Source: Rhodobacterales bacterium
GTDB lineage: Bacteria > Pseudomonadota > Alphaproteobacteria > Rhodobacterales > Rhodobacteraceae
Assembly (NCBI GenBank): GCA_002746935.1
Contig: PDRW01000033.1
Location: 1-64,000 of the forward strand
Direction: 5' to 3'
Length of the DNA: 64,000 nucleotides
Below are positions 36,766-48,414 of the stretch, piece by piece. Below the pieces are notes generated by a model. That model saw only the letters and a list, made by a program, of their open reading frames with translations, searched no databases and was not told the DNA's origin. The position numbers and the translations under genes are program-made. The first letter of the stretch is position 1, and every line of letters begins with the position of its first letter.

Positions 36766-37950
36766 TCAGCGACCAAGCTCGCGCATGCCCCGGTCGATCC
36801 CCTCCAGCGTCATCGGCACCATCCGGCCTTCGAAGATCTCCGACACCATGGCAATGCTCTGGGTCCAGCGCCAATGCGGCTGCGGCACCGGGTTGATCCA
36901 GAGATGCCGGGGCCAGGCGGCGCGGGCGCGGGCGAGCCAGACTTGCCCCGGCTCTTCGTTCCAGTGCTCGTTGGCCCCGCCCGCCAGCGCCAGTTCGTAA
37001 GGGCTCATCGACGCATCGCCGACGAAGATCGCCTTGTAATCCGGCCCATAGGTATTGAGCACCTCGTGGGTGGGGATCTGCGCGCTCCAGCGGCGGGCAT
37101 TGTCGCGCCACAGCCCCTCGTAGATACAATTGTGAAAGTAGTAGTATTCCAGATGCTTGAACTCGGCGCGGGCGGCGGAAAACAGCTCTTCGACGACTTT
37201 CACATGCGGATCCATGGAGCCGCCGACGTCGAGAAACAGCAGCACTTTCACGGCGTTGCGGCGCTCGGGGCGGGTCTTCACGTCGAGGTAACCCTGTTCG
37301 GCAGTGGCGCGGATGGTGCCGTCGAGGTCGAGCTCCTCGGCCGCGCCGTCCCGCGCCCAGGAGCGCAGCCGCTTCAGCGCCACCTTGATGTTGCGGGTGC
37401 CGATCTCGACGCTGTCGTCGAGATTGCGGAACTCCCGCTTGTCCCAGACCTTCACCGCGCGGCGGTGGCGTGAGCGGTCCTGGCCGATGCGCACGCCCTC
37501 GGGGTTGTAGCCATAGGCGCCGAAGGGCGAGGTGCCGGCGGTGCCGATCCATTTCGACCCGCCCTGATGGCGGCCCTTCTGTTCTTCGAGGCGTTTCTTC
37601 AGCGTTTCCATGAGCTTGTCGAACCCGCCAAGGGCTTCGATCTCGGCCATTTCCTCAGGGGAAAGGTGCTTTTCGGCCATTTTCGCCAGCCAGTCGGCGG
37701 GCAGATCGACGGCCTCCAGCACCGCGCCGGCCGGGATCTTTTCCAGCCCCTCGAAAGCCGCCGCAAAAGCGCGGTCGAACCTGTCGAGGTTGCGCTCGTC
37801 CTTCACCATCACGCAGCGCGCGAGGTAGTAGAAAGCCTCGATGTCATAGGTGGCGAGCCCGGCGCTCATGCCTTCGAGAAAGGCGAGATATTCGCGCAAG
37901 GAAACCGGTACGCCGGCGCTGCGGAGATGGTCGAAGAAGGGCAGGAACAT
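36766..37950 (-). CDS. VWA-domain protein, CoxE-like
   Basis: 394 residues. The N-terminal helical part (1-200) carries LAFLEGMSAGLATYDIEAFY. The von Willebrand A domain begins near 235 with the metal-site motif LLFLDVGGSMDPHVKV, where Gly replaces the first Ser of DxSxS, and includes FVGDASMSPYEL near 310. Proteins of this type work with MoxR ATPases in assembling or activating enzyme complexes. The only MoxR gene in the window is 24 kb away, and the two are probably partners (inference). GGGAGG precedes the ATG at 37950. Confidence 0.85.
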   Translation of the reverse strand: MFLPFFDHLRSAGVPVSLREYLAFLEGMSAGLATYDIEAFYYLARCVMVKDERNLDRFDRAFAAAFEGLEKIPAGAVLEAVDLPADWLAKMAEKHLSPEEMAEIEALGGFDKLMETLKKRLEEQKGRHQGGSKWIGTAGTSPFGAYGYNPEGVRIGQDRSRHRRAVKVWDKREFRNLDDSVEIGTRNIKVALKRLRSWARDGAAEELDLDGTIRATAEQGYLDVKTRPERRNAVKVLLFLDVGGSMDPHVKVVEELFSAARAEFKHLEYYYFHNCIYEGLWRDNARRWSAQIPTHEVLNTYGPDYKAIFVGDASMSPYELALAGGANEHWNEEPGQVWLARARAAWPRHLWINPVPQPHWRWTQSIAMVSEIFEGRMVPMTLEGIDRGMRELGR

Positions 37951-38005
37951 GCGGCGGGGGCCTCCCGGGGGTGTGGTCTCGCGAGACTACCGCAACCGGC
38001 GGAAC

Positions 38006-38065
38006 CGGCAACCCCCGGCAGGCGGCGGAGGGCCGGCAGAAGCGGCAACCCCCGGCAGGCGGCGG
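38006..38065. repeat. Short duplicated GC-rich repeat
   Basis: A unit reading CGGCAACCCCCGGCAGGCGG occurs twice about 37 bp apart in the short gap upstream of the VWA gene. It is probably a replication-slippage repeat. Confidence 0.55.
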
Positions 38066-38159
38066 GGGGGCGGCGGAAGCGGCCCCTGTCCGGGCTCCGG
38101 GGTTTGCGTCCGCATGTGCGGCGGCGCGGGTGCGGGCGCCGCGTCAGCCCGTCAACCCG

Positions 38160-39578
38160 TCAGCCGCGCACCCTGGGGGTGATCGCCGCGATCCGGGCGA
38201 GCCGTGCGCCGACTTCCGCGTCCGACCCAAAGCCGTATCGCGCCCAGCCCAGGCTGTCGAACCGGACCTGCCGCGCTTCGCTGTTGCGCCCCAGAAGATC
38301 GAGCCCCTCGGCCTTGATCATCAGCAGCGTTGCCAGCAGGGCGGCGTTTTCGGCCTGCATCACCGGGGCGATATGCCGGTCGGCAATGGCGATGGCGGTT
38401 TCGGCCTTGCCGAGCGACAGCGCATGGGCGGCCAGCTGCACCCCCATATGGGCGGCCTGCAAATGCGTCGATCCGCCGGCGCGGTAGATCGCCTCGGCTT
38501 CGCGGAAGGCGGCAAGCGCGACGTCGGAATTCTGGCCGAGCGTCAGCCGTCCGAGCGCAAACAGCGAAAACGCGAGGCGGGTGCCGCGCCAGCCCTGGCT
38601 GCGGGCGATCGACACCGCCTCCATGGCGGCGCGGCGCCGCTGGTCCGCCGGGCCGGTGCCCGAAAGCGCGGCCTCGATCGCGGTTTTCCAGACCTTGGGC
38701 GTGGGCGATGTGCCGTATCCGGCGCTGGCGGTGCCCCCGGCGGGGTTGAGCCGGGCCAGCAGGCCGGGCAACACCGCGGCCACCTCGTCGCGGGTCATGC
38801 CCGAGGCGAGCTCCGGCGCGTAGAAGGCCCTGAGCACCAGCATGTCGAAGCCGGTCAGAACGGTGTGAAAATTGTCGTCGTTGAACACGCTGTCGGGCAG
38901 GCGGTAGAGGTCGTTCACCGGGCCCAGCGCCTGGGCGATTTCCTCATGCAGGCAGTCGCGGATTTCCTGCGGCGGCACGTCGCCGGGGAGAAACACCGCC
39001 ATCCGCTTGCGGGTGGTGAGGCGGGTCCAGTCGGTGCTGGCACTGCGCCGCATCCGCTTGTATTCGCGCCAGGACGAGACGTTGGGCGAGACGAAACAGG
39101 CGGCGTGCGGCACCAGACGCTGCAAGTCGCTCTTGCTGACCACTTCCACGGTGATCGAGGCGGGGCGACCTTCCGGAGCCCTCTGGCGGATGTCGATCCC
39201 CGCCTCGATCCTGAGCCGCGTCAACAGCCGGTCGAGATCGGCCTGCATCGACGCTGGCGCGTCCCCCCGGAGCGCCAGCGTGACAGGCCCCTCGAACCGC
39301 GACAGCACCGGCAGGGTGCGCCCCGATTCGAGTTGGAAGGCGAGGTCGAGGAAATCGCCCGCTATCTCGCTGTTCGGCCGCGACGGCCCCTGTGTTCCGG
39401 AACCGGCGAAAGCCTTCATCGGCGGCAGATCGGAAGGCACCGCCAACCGGCGCGATGCCACGTCCGATGCGCGTCCGGTCTGCCCCGATGCGGCGGCCCG
39501 TCCGGGCTCTCCCGCCGTGCAGCTTGCCAGCCCCAGAACCGTGATCGCCCCCACGATCAACCTTGAAAAGGTGTTCAT
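38160..39578 (-). CDS. DUF2927 lipoprotein
   Basis: 472 residues. A lipoprotein signal (MNTFSRLIVGAITVLGLASC, lipobox LASC) is followed by a low-complexity stretch, then the DUF2927 core at about 120-270. That core has CLHEEIAQALGPVNDLYRLP, DSVFNDDNFHTVLTGFDMLV and LRAFYAPELASGM, a metzincin-like region whose HEEIAQ resembles a metalloprotease helix. The C-terminal 200 residues are helical and TPR-like (YRAGGSTHLQAAHMGVQLA). It should sit in the periplasm, attached to a membrane. Function unknown; catalytic activity is only a hint from the HEEIAQ segment. The ATG at 39578 was chosen at the signal peptide. Confidence 0.82.
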   Translation of the reverse strand: MNTFSRLIVGAITVLGLASCTAGEPGRAAASGQTGRASDVASRRLAVPSDLPPMKAFAGSGTQGPSRPNSEIAGDFLDLAFQLESGRTLPVLSRFEGPVTLALRGDAPASMQADLDRLLTRLRIEAGIDIRQRAPEGRPASITVEVVSKSDLQRLVPHAACFVSPNVSSWREYKRMRRSASTDWTRLTTRKRMAVFLPGDVPPQEIRDCLHEEIAQALGPVNDLYRLPDSVFNDDNFHTVLTGFDMLVLRAFYAPELASGMTRDEVAAVLPGLLARLNPAGGTASAGYGTSPTPKVWKTAIEAALSGTGPADQRRRAAMEAVSIARSQGWRGTRLAFSLFALGRLTLGQNSDVALAAFREAEAIYRAGGSTHLQAAHMGVQLAAHALSLGKAETAIAIADRHIAPVMQAENAALLATLLMIKAEGLDLLGRNSEARQVRFDSLGWARYGFGSDAEVGARLARIAAITPRVRG

Positions 39579-40365
39579 TGCATCTGCCCCCGCCGATACA
39601 GATTGAAAGAAATGACCTGCCCGGCCCCGGCCGCGCAAATCCCCGGCAGATCAGCGATCTGCCTCCGTCTGCCGGTTCGGCGACCGCGGGCGATCCGCAC
39701 CGGGCTGGCCCGCCTGTCCGTCCGGCCCTTCTGCCCCTTCCGTGATGCGCAGGCACCGGGATCTGGTGCGCAGGCACCGGGATCTTGTGCGCAGGCACCG
39801 GGATCTGGTGCGCAGGCACCGGGGCACCGGGGCAGGGCGGCGCGGAATGCCGCTTTCCCGGGGCCTTCCGTTCCATGGAACCGAAGGCCAGCCGTCAACA
39901 GGCAATGCCAGTGAGTAACGTCCGCGCGCAATTCCGCACGGACGGTTATGTCGGACGCGTCTCCCAATGCACTCCGCTCATACCGTTGGTTTCGCCCGCC
40001 CCCGGGCCTGGTAAGGGCTATGCCTCATTCCGATTCGTTAAAAGAGGAAAAATGTTCGAAATGTGTCAAAAAACAGGCTGTTTCTGATGTCATGACAATC
40101 AAACCACAACATATAGTGGTGTTCTTGTAATTTTCACACAAATTCCTTTCATAATTCAGGCACGAATATGGCAATACTGGCCATTGTTTCGTCCCCGGGA
40201 ACCGCGGCCCGCAGCACAAAGCACCGCCGGAAGCACCAGACGTTGCGCTGTGGACAAGCTTTTGCCACATTTCCGGGACCGCTGGCCGGGAGGCGGCGGA
40301 AGGCAGGGGGGATTCGCCGTGGACAGGGCCGGGGGCCGGTCTGCGGCCGTTGGAAAGGAATTTTG
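39579..40365. other. Intergenic region with a 21-bp tandem repeat and an AT-rich promoter zone
   Basis: About 790 bp between divergent genes. It holds the 21-bp tandem repeat at 39750-39831 and an unusually AT-rich stretch at about 40060-40165 (for example ACCACAACATATAGTGGT, with ACCAC and GTGGT arms), which could carry the promoter of the secreted VHL-like gene. No gene is convincing. Confidence 0.45.
39750..39831. repeat. Tandem repeat, 21-bp unit, about 3.5 copies
   Basis: Units start at 39750, 39771 and 39792 and read CAGGCACCGGGATCTGGTGC+G, with one T-for-G change in unit 2; a partial fourth unit follows. There are no spacers, so it is not a CRISPR. It lies upstream of the DUF2927 gene. 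Confidence 0.85.
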
Positions 40366-40731
40366 ATGAAGGCCATCTTTGCATTTCTGTCCGCCGGGCT
40401 GCTGGCGCAACCGTTTGCCGCTTCGGCGCAGGAGATCATGTCGGTGAACAACATGGATCAGAGCTGCCGCAACCACTACCCGGGGCCGTCGCCGGCGGGG
40501 AAGGACATCATGAAGGTGACTTTCCTCAACACCCGCAATGCGCTGGTCTGGCCGGCCTGGATCAATCAGGGCGGCTTTGTCGCGGTCTACCCGGAGGAGA
40601 TCCCGCCGGGCGGGCGCTACACGACCTACACCCGGGTGGGCCATCGCTGGATGATGATCGACGGGTCGAACTGGGAATGTGTCCAGCATTTCACCATAGA
40701 GGCCGATACCGCGCGCTACCGGATCGAATAG
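40366..40731 (+). CDS. Secreted VHL-beta-domain-like protein
   Basis: 121 residues. A signal peptide (MKAIFAFLSAGLLAQPFAAS, AQ cleavage near 22) precedes a single small domain. From residue 50 the pattern MKVTFLNTRNALVWPAWINQ, YPEEIPPGGRYTTYT and VGHRWMMIDGSNW follows the von Hippel-Lindau beta-domain layout: a strand with F-x-N, a hydrophobic W strand, a PG turn, then GHxW. VHL-beta-like domains in bacteria are small beta sandwiches with a presumed protein-binding role. Two cysteines (34 and 105) may form a disulfide. RBS AAAGGA lies before the ATG at 40366. It stands alone. Confidence 0.7.
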   Translation: MKAIFAFLSAGLLAQPFAASAQEIMSVNNMDQSCRNHYPGPSPAGKDIMKVTFLNTRNALVWPAWINQGGFVAVYPEEIPPGGRYTTYTRVGHRWMMIDGSNWECVQHFTIEADTARYRIE

Positions 40732-41020
40732 ACCTCCTCGGCGCTGTTCGTGGGTGTGAAGGCACGTCAATCATGGGATCCAGTGGATTGAAATCATGAA
40801 ATAAAGTCAGCGTGCTGCCCGGCGGGGCTCCGGTCCGGCGGGTTTCCACCCAACGGCCCTTGACGCCTCCGGACGCCCCCGGACGGCCGCCACGGAATGT
40901 CCGGAAAATTCCAGACCCCGCGGCCAGGAGGAACGGAGCCGCGGGGCCGGACGGGGCAGGGAATGCGCGGCGGCCAGTCTTGGCCGGTCTCCCCCCCAGT
41001 CACTCATGTGAATCCCCGGA

Positions 41021-41389
41021 TCAGGCGCGCACCACCCGGCCGCCGGCCATCTGCCAATGGCCGAGCCCGCCGATGTTGTGCACCTCGTTGAACCCGTATT
41101 GCTCCAGCACCGGCACCGCCATCGAAGAGCGCGCCCCGGAGGCGCAATAGATCGCCACCGGCTTCGACTTGTCGAGCTCCGGGTGGAAATCCGGCGAGGC
41201 CGGGTTGGCCCGGGTGCCGATCGCCGCAAGCGGGATATGCACCGCGCCTTCGGCCTTTCCGGTCATCGCCAGTTCGGTGTGGTCGCGCACGTCGATCAGG
41301 GTCACGCGGTCGTTCTTCGACAGTTCAACGGCGTCCTGAGGGGTGAGGCGCGGCGCTCTGGCCGCCCGCCCGGTCATGAAGTTCAGCAT
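41021..41389 (-). CDS. Rhodanese-domain sulfurtransferase
   Basis: 122 residues, a single rhodanese domain. Catalytic Cys82 is in IYCASGARSS, a typical CxxGxRS active loop; LIDVRDHTEL (31-40) and GHWQMAGGRVV (near 109) complete the family pattern. Single-domain rhodaneses carry persulfide sulfur in the cytoplasm. It is transcribed away from uvrA. A near-perfect BigR/SqrR-type operator lies 84-99 bp upstream, which supports control by sulfide or persulfide (inference). Confidence 0.88.
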   Translation of the reverse strand: MLNFMTGRAARAPRLTPQDAVELSKNDRVTLIDVRDHTELAMTGKAEGAVHIPLAAIGTRANPASPDFHPELDKSKPVAIYCASGARSSMAVPVLEQYGFNEVHNIGGLGHWQMAGGRVVRA

Positions 41390-41472
41390 CTGATCGGTCC
41401 TTGGTCTTGTCTCGTCTGGTCTGGTGTTGCCGGGGCGGATGCCGCCGCTGCTGTCCGGTTCGGCACAGGAAT

Positions 41473-41488
41473 ATTCACGAATATGAAT
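41473..41488. promoter_or_regulatory. BigR/SqrR-type persulfide-sensor operator upstream of the rhodanese
   Basis: ATTC, eight bases, GAAT, extended by T and A to TATTC-N8-GAATA (41472-41489). The ArsR-type persulfide sensors of the BigR/SqrR group use sites of this ATTC-N8-GAAT form, from memory. It lies 84-99 bp upstream of the rhodanese start. No such regulator gene is in the window. Confidence 0.6.
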
Positions 41489-41562
41489 ACTTCAAGACCC
41501 GCAAGCCACTTTCCCCGCGGGACGGGCGAAAACACCGTCCAATCGGCAACACTCCGCCAAAG

Positions 41563-41577
41563 GTTCGTCTAATGTTC
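41563..41577 (+). promoter_or_regulatory. LexA (SOS) box upstream of uvrA
   Basis: GTTC-GTCTAAT-GTTC is an exact GTTC-N7-GTTC match, 174-188 bp upstream of the uvrA start. Confidence 0.75.
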
Positions 41578-41750
41578 TCATTTTGGCATTGGTCTTCGGC
41601 GGGTTTTCGCGTATCTCCCAAGGCTGACACGGCGCGGGCGGCAGGGTTCCGGTTGCGCCGGTGCGCGTTGGCGCGTTGTTTTGCGCTGACCGGCCGCGGG
41701 TTTGAGGCAATCGAAGCAATCCCCGGGCCGTCAGCACTCCGGGGTGGGCC

Positions 41751-44504
<2,754 letters not shown>

Positions 44505-44580
44505 CCCGGTCCGACAGGATGCACGCCCCTGCCGGGGCGGATCCGCCGGAGCTTCCCCCGCCACAGCCGGAGCCTGACCC

Positions 44581-45006
44581 GTGGACATCCGCCCCACCCT
44601 CGGTGTGCTCGCCGTGGCCCTGCGCGGCCCCTCGTCGCTGCTGATCCAGCGCGCCAACCCGCCCGACAAGGGCCTCTGGGGCTATCCCGGGGGCAAGGTC
44701 GAGCCGGGCGAAACCGTGGCCGAAGCGGCGATGCGCGAACTCCGGGAAGAAACCGGACTGATCGGCACCCCCGGCCCGGTGCTCGGCACCAAAGACATCA
44801 TCCGCCACGCCCCCGACGGCAGCCTCGCGTATCACTACTTCCTCGTTGCCGTGCTCTGCGAAGATGCCCGCGGTCAAGTCGTTGCCGCCGACGATGCCGC
44901 GGCGCTCGCCTGGGTGCCGGACGAGGAAATCTTCGCCAATCTGCGCCCGATGAGCGACGGCGTCGACCGCCTGCTCACCGTCGCCCGGGCGATGTGGAAC
45001 GGCTGA
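44581..45006 (+). CDS. Nudix hydrolase (MutT-like)
   Basis: 141 residues. The Nudix box [20 protein letters not shown] continuing ETGL is complete at about 37-59, so it hydrolyses a nucleoside diphosphate linked to another group. Substrate unknown; the ADP-ribose/MutT-like branch is likely. It begins with GTG at 44581, with GGAGCC upstream, and lies about 75 bp after uvrA on the same strand, so co-transcription is possible. Confidence 0.85.
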   Translation: MDIRPTLGVLAVALRGPSSLLIQRANPPDKGLWGYPGGKVEPGETVAEAAMRELREETGLIGTPGPVLGTKDIIRHAPDGSLAYHYFLVAVLCEDARGQVVAADDAAALAWVPDEEIFANLRPMSDGVDRLLTVARAMWNG

Positions 45007-45028
45007 GTCCCAATCCGTCCCTCCCGCG

Positions 45029-45081
45029 CCCCTTTTTCCTGGGGAAAATACTCCGGGGGGTCCGGGGGGCTGGCCCCCCGG
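45029..45081 (+). repeat. TTTTTCCTGGGG element with GC hairpin, copy 1
   Basis: CCTTTTTCCTGGGGAAAATA then CTCC, followed by the stem CCGGGGGGC (45062-45070) paired with GCCCCCCGG (45073-45081). It lies after the Nudix stop and ahead of the convergent xerD stop. A near-identical element is at 58671-58726 and a shorter inverse copy at 32049-32072. A partial second GGTCCGGGGGGCTGGCC follows at 45091. Confidence 0.75.
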
Positions 45082-45232
45082 CAAGAGTGGGGTCCGGGGG
45101 GCTGGCCCCCGGGGTGTGAAACCCCCGGACCGCCCCTTGCCGCAGGCGGCCATGTCACAGGCGGCTACGGTGGCCGCACTCCGATTGTGTCACAACCGGA
45201 CCCAGTCACCTACCTGTGCACAGATTGATCCA

Positions 45233-46306
45233 TTATCGGGCCTGTTCCTCTTCCGACCTCCCGCCCCGCGCCAGCGGGTGATGTTCCAGCACCAGCGCCT
45301 TCAGCCGTTCGTCGAGCACATGGGTGTAGATCTCGGTGGTCGACACCTCGGCATGGCCGAGCAGCACCTGAATCGCACGCAGATCGGCGCCATGGGCGAG
45401 CAGGTGGGTGGCGAAGGCGTGGCGCAGGCGGTGGGGGGTGACGCTGTCGGGGCTGATGCCTGCGGCCACGGCGATTTCCTTGATGAGCCCGTGGAACCGG
45501 TGCCGGGTCAGATGCCCGGACGTCCCGCGCGAGGGAAACAGCCAGCGCGAGCCCGCCCGGCCGGTCCTGCCCCCGCCCCGGCCCCCGCCCCGGCCCCCAC
45601 CTTGCGTCACACGCTCTTCCTCGGCCGCGTCGCGCGCCGCCAGCCAGGCCGCCAGCGCCTGCCGCGCCGGCACCGACAGCGGCACCAGCCGCTCCTTGTC
45701 GCCCTTGCCGCGCACCAGCAGCATCCGCGGATCGCCGCGGGCGGCGGCGACGGGGAGGCCTACGAGTTCCGAGACCCGCATGCCGGTGGCATAGAGAAGT
45801 TCCATCAGACAGGTATTGCGCAACCGGTCGGCGTCGCTGCGCCCATGCCCGCGCGCCGCCGCGAGCAGCGCCGACACCTCCGCCTCGCTCAGCGTCTTCG
45901 GCAGCCGCTTCGCCTTGCCGGGGCCGGAAATGCGCATCGCCGGGTTGTCCGCCCGCCAGCCCTCTTCGAAGGCGAAGCGGTAGAGCTGCTTCACCGCGCT
46001 GAGACGGCGGGCGCGGGTCGAGACCGCGAGGCCTTCGGCCTCGCATTCCACCATCCAGGCTTCGATATCGGCCCGTGCCGCCGCCGCGAGCCCCGTCCCG
46101 CGCCGCTCGAGAAAGCCCGCAAAGGCCTTGAGGTCGCGCCCATAGGCCAGCAGCGTGTTCTCGGCGGCATCGAGTTCGGCGGCCTGGGCTTCGAGAAAGG
46201 CGGAAATCCGGCGCGCGGCCTCGCCCGGCACCGCCGGGGCAGGGGCCCTTGCGGAGGCGCTGGCATCGGCCTTCGGGCCGGCGCCCCCGGGCGACGCGGG
46301 CGCCAT
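45233..46306 (-). CDS. xerD: Tyrosine site-specific recombinase XerD
   Basis: 357 residues. XerD with XerC resolves chromosome dimers at dif. The catalytic set is visible: first Arg in ATGMRVSELV (near 175), HRLRHAFATH (near 292, His-x-x-Arg), and LGHAEVSTTEIYTH (near 317-330, His and nucleophile Tyr). An N-terminal extension (about 28 residues, Ala/Pro-rich) and an unusual Gly-Arg-rich insert with GGGRGGGRGGGRTGRAG near 235 are not normal for XerD. The gene starts one base after the preceding gene's stop, so the two are co-transcribed. Confidence 0.9.
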   Translation of the reverse strand: MAPASPGGAGPKADASASARAPAPAVPGEAARRISAFLEAQAAELDAAENTLLAYGRDLKAFAGFLERRGTGLAAAARADIEAWMVECEAEGLAVSTRARRLSAVKQLYRFAFEEGWRADNPAMRISGPGKAKRLPKTLSEAEVSALLAAARGHGRSDADRLRNTCLMELLYATGMRVSELVGLPVAAARGDPRMLLVRGKGDKERLVPLSVPARQALAAWLAARDAAEEERVTQGGGRGGGRGGGRTGRAGSRWLFPSRGTSGHLTRHRFHGLIKEIAVAAGISPDSVTPHRLRHAFATHLLAHGADLRAIQVLLGHAEVSTTEIYTHVLDERLKALVLEHHPLARGGRSEEEQAR

Positions 46307-46307
46307 A

Positions 46308-48170
46308 TCAGCCGCGCCAGTCGAGAATGAGAAATTCGAGCGCGGTGCGGCGGGCAGTGTCTTCCAGCCCGACGGCCCGCAGCAGCGCCAGCGCGTCGGT
46401 CACCCGGTCGAGATCGCCCGACGTGCCTTCGGCCAGAAGGGTGATCGCCCGCAGGATCGCCTCGCCCAGACGGTTGGTCCTGACCAGGCCCGCAAGCCGC
46501 GCCGGGGGGGCATCGGCGGTAAACCCGTCCACCACCGCGCGTGCCCGCTCCCCGAGAGCCGTTCCGGCGGCGATGCCGCGCCCGCTGTCCGCGTCGATCA
46601 CCCCCCGGGCGGTGGCGACCAGCAGCCTGTCAAAGGCGCTCACGGGAACCGCGCGGGCGGCATGGGCTTCGTATTCGTCCGAGAGCAGCGCCATGCGGAA
46701 GGCAATCTCGCCGGCCTCGCCTTCAAGCCCCATTTCGTCGAGCCGGGGGCCAAGGATGCGCGAGATCGGCACTTCGACCCGGGCTTCGCTCAGCGCCTCC
46801 CACAGCCCGGGCAAGGCCTCGGCCACGGCGTCGGCCTGGCCCGCATGCAGCGCGCGTTCGGCCTTCTGCACCGCGGCCACCCGGGTCCAGACCCCGCCGG
46901 AGGCGGCGGCGCGCCGTTCCGAATAGAGCCCGTAAAGCTGGTTGTCGGAAACCGCGCCGGTGCGCGCCAGCCGCTCGCCGGCCTCGATCCGGGCCTTCCA
47001 GCCGATATTCGAGCGCAGATCCGATTGCGCGAAGGCCAGCGGCAGGCCCTGGGTCGGGATCGCCTGGCCGATGGCCTCATACATCCGGAAGGTGAGCGGC
47101 GTCGGGTTCCGCGGTATCGGCAGCGGCGGTTCGCCCTCGAACAGATCGGGGTCGAGGAAGCGCGCGAACAGGTCCGCATCGTCCTCGGGGATCAGATCGA
47201 GCGCGGATCCGGTGCCAAGGAGCAGCGCCGCCCCCGACCAGTCGCCGGCCCGCGCAAGGCAGAAGATCCGTGCCTGATAGGTGGGCGAAAGATCCGGTGT
47301 GGCCGCCAGCCCTTCGCAAAGCGGCTGTTCCTCGCCAAGCAGCAGGGCCGCATCGAAATGGCGGCGGATGATCTGGGCTTCATCCTGCGGCGCGCGTTCG
47401 AGCAGGGCGTTGGCCTGGTCGAGCGCGCCCATTTCAAGGAGCTTGTCGACCCGGGCAAGAAACACCCTGCGCCCGCCTTCGGGGGTCGGTGCGCCGCCGC
47501 GCGGCGGGTCGAGTTCGGCGAGCAGAATGGTCTGAAGCAGCGCCTGGAGGGCGGGCAGCATGTCGGGGCGTGCGGTGGCGATGCGCCGGGCCACGTCCTC
47601 CGGGCGGCCATCGCCCCAAAGCCCGGAGGGCAGGCCGGTGACCGAGGCGGGCAGAATGCCTATTGCCGCCATATCCGTGTCCGGGGCGTCGAGCGGCGCG
47701 ACGGAGACCGGGTCCACCGGCCGCACGGTGATCCCGGGGTATTCCGTGCCCGTGGCAAAGGGGGCAAAGGCCGGGGTTCCGTCGGGGACAGGGGCCGTTG
47801 TCACGCTGTCGGACAGCCAGTCGATCGCCGACATCGGCGGGGTCTCAGCGGACTCCCCGGGGGGCTCCCGGGGCGGGGTGCGGGCTGTGTCCGGGTGCGT
47901 ATTCGGGGGCGTGTCCGGGAGTGCGTTCGGGTGTGCGTTCCGGGCCGTGCCCTGGGCGCGCGCGACAGGGCCTGCAAGGCCGGTGGCCAGAACGCCAGCC
48001 AGCGCGCAGGCCAGAACGCAAACCGGCGTGCGGATCAGACCCCGGGCCACCCCGGGCCGCGGCACGAACCGCCGCCGCCCCGCGCGCGCCCAGGCCCCCT
48101 TCCAGGCCCCCTTCCAGGCCTCGCCCCGGGCAAACCCGCGGCGCCGGCGCGCGGCCGTCTCAGTTGGCAT
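46308..48170 (-). CDS. Large conserved exported protein of unknown function
   Basis: 620 residues. An N-terminal basic stretch and a hydrophobic segment near 45-72 (VCVLACALAGVLATGLAG) look like a long signal or membrane anchor. A short region then repeats NALPDTPPNTHPDTA-like units (about 78-102). The rest (about 110-620) is helical and TPR-like with many Ala and Leu repeats (LLQTILLAELDPPRGG, AGDWSGAALLLGTGSA). It resembles a Rhodobacterales family sometimes labelled antifreeze glycopeptide, which is a misnomer. It lies between a small membrane protein and xerD in one minus-strand unit, overlapping the former. Function is unknown. Confidence 0.75.
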   Translation of the reverse strand: MPTETAARRRRGFARGEAWKGAWKGAWARAGRRRFVPRPGVARGLIRTPVCVLACALAGVLATGLAGPVARAQGTARNAHPNALPDTPPNTHPDTARTPPREPPGESAETPPMSAIDWLSDSVTTAPVPDGTPAFAPFATGTEYPGITVRPVDPVSVAPLDAPDTDMAAIGILPASVTGLPSGLWGDGRPEDVARRIATARPDMLPALQALLQTILLAELDPPRGGAPTPEGGRRVFLARVDKLLEMGALDQANALLERAPQDEAQIIRRHFDAALLLGEEQPLCEGLAATPDLSPTYQARIFCLARAGDWSGAALLLGTGSALDLIPEDDADLFARFLDPDLFEGEPPLPIPRNPTPLTFRMYEAIGQAIPTQGLPLAFAQSDLRSNIGWKARIEAGERLARTGAVSDNQLYGLYSERRAAASGGVWTRVAAVQKAERALHAGQADAVAEALPGLWEALSEARVEVPISRILGPRLDEMGLEGEAGEIAFRMALLSDEYEAHAARAVPVSAFDRLLVATARGVIDADSGRGIAAGTALGERARAVVDGFTADAPPARLAGLVRTNRLGEAILRAITLLAEGTSGDLDRVTDALALLRAVGLEDTARRTALEFLILDWRG

Positions 48171-48297
48171 CGAGGATCACCGTCAGGGTTTCGTCGCGCG
48201 GCTCGGGGGCCAGATCGCCGACATAGGCAAACGCCGCCAGGCCGATGGCCCCGAGCACGGCAAGTCCCAGCAGAAATTTGATGAGCCGCCCGACCAC
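48160..48297 (-). CDS. Small single-helix membrane protein (45 aa)
   Basis: 45 residues from a GTG start at 48297 with GAGG upstream: start VVGRLIKFLLGLAVLGAIGL, one membrane helix, and an acidic C-terminal tail (DLAPEPRDETLTVILDAN). It overlaps the ATG of the following 620-residue exported protein. Rhodobacterales commonly carry a short protein of this type beside aroK and xerD. It is divergent from aroK. Confidence 0.6.
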   Translation of the reverse strand: MVGRLIKFLLGLAVLGAIGLAAFAYVGDLAPEPRDETLTVILDAN

Positions 48298-48414
48298 CCT
48301 GACCTCGCTTTCCCCGGTTTCGCCTGCCGCAGAAGTCCTTTATGGCATATTCTTGGCGTTCATGCCATGTGCGAACCATGCGCGATGCGAAATTCTTGAG
48401 CGGAGGCCCGCCAC

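Larger units (their letters stand above)
41390..41750. other. Divergent rhodanese-uvrA promoter region
   Basis: About 360 bp without a gene. It holds an ATTC-N8-GAAT operator near the rhodanese and a LexA box nearer uvrA, each listed separately. Confidence 0.6.

Noticed and set aside
39750-39831. Second CRISPR-like array
   Set aside because: The 21-bp units are contiguous with no spacers.
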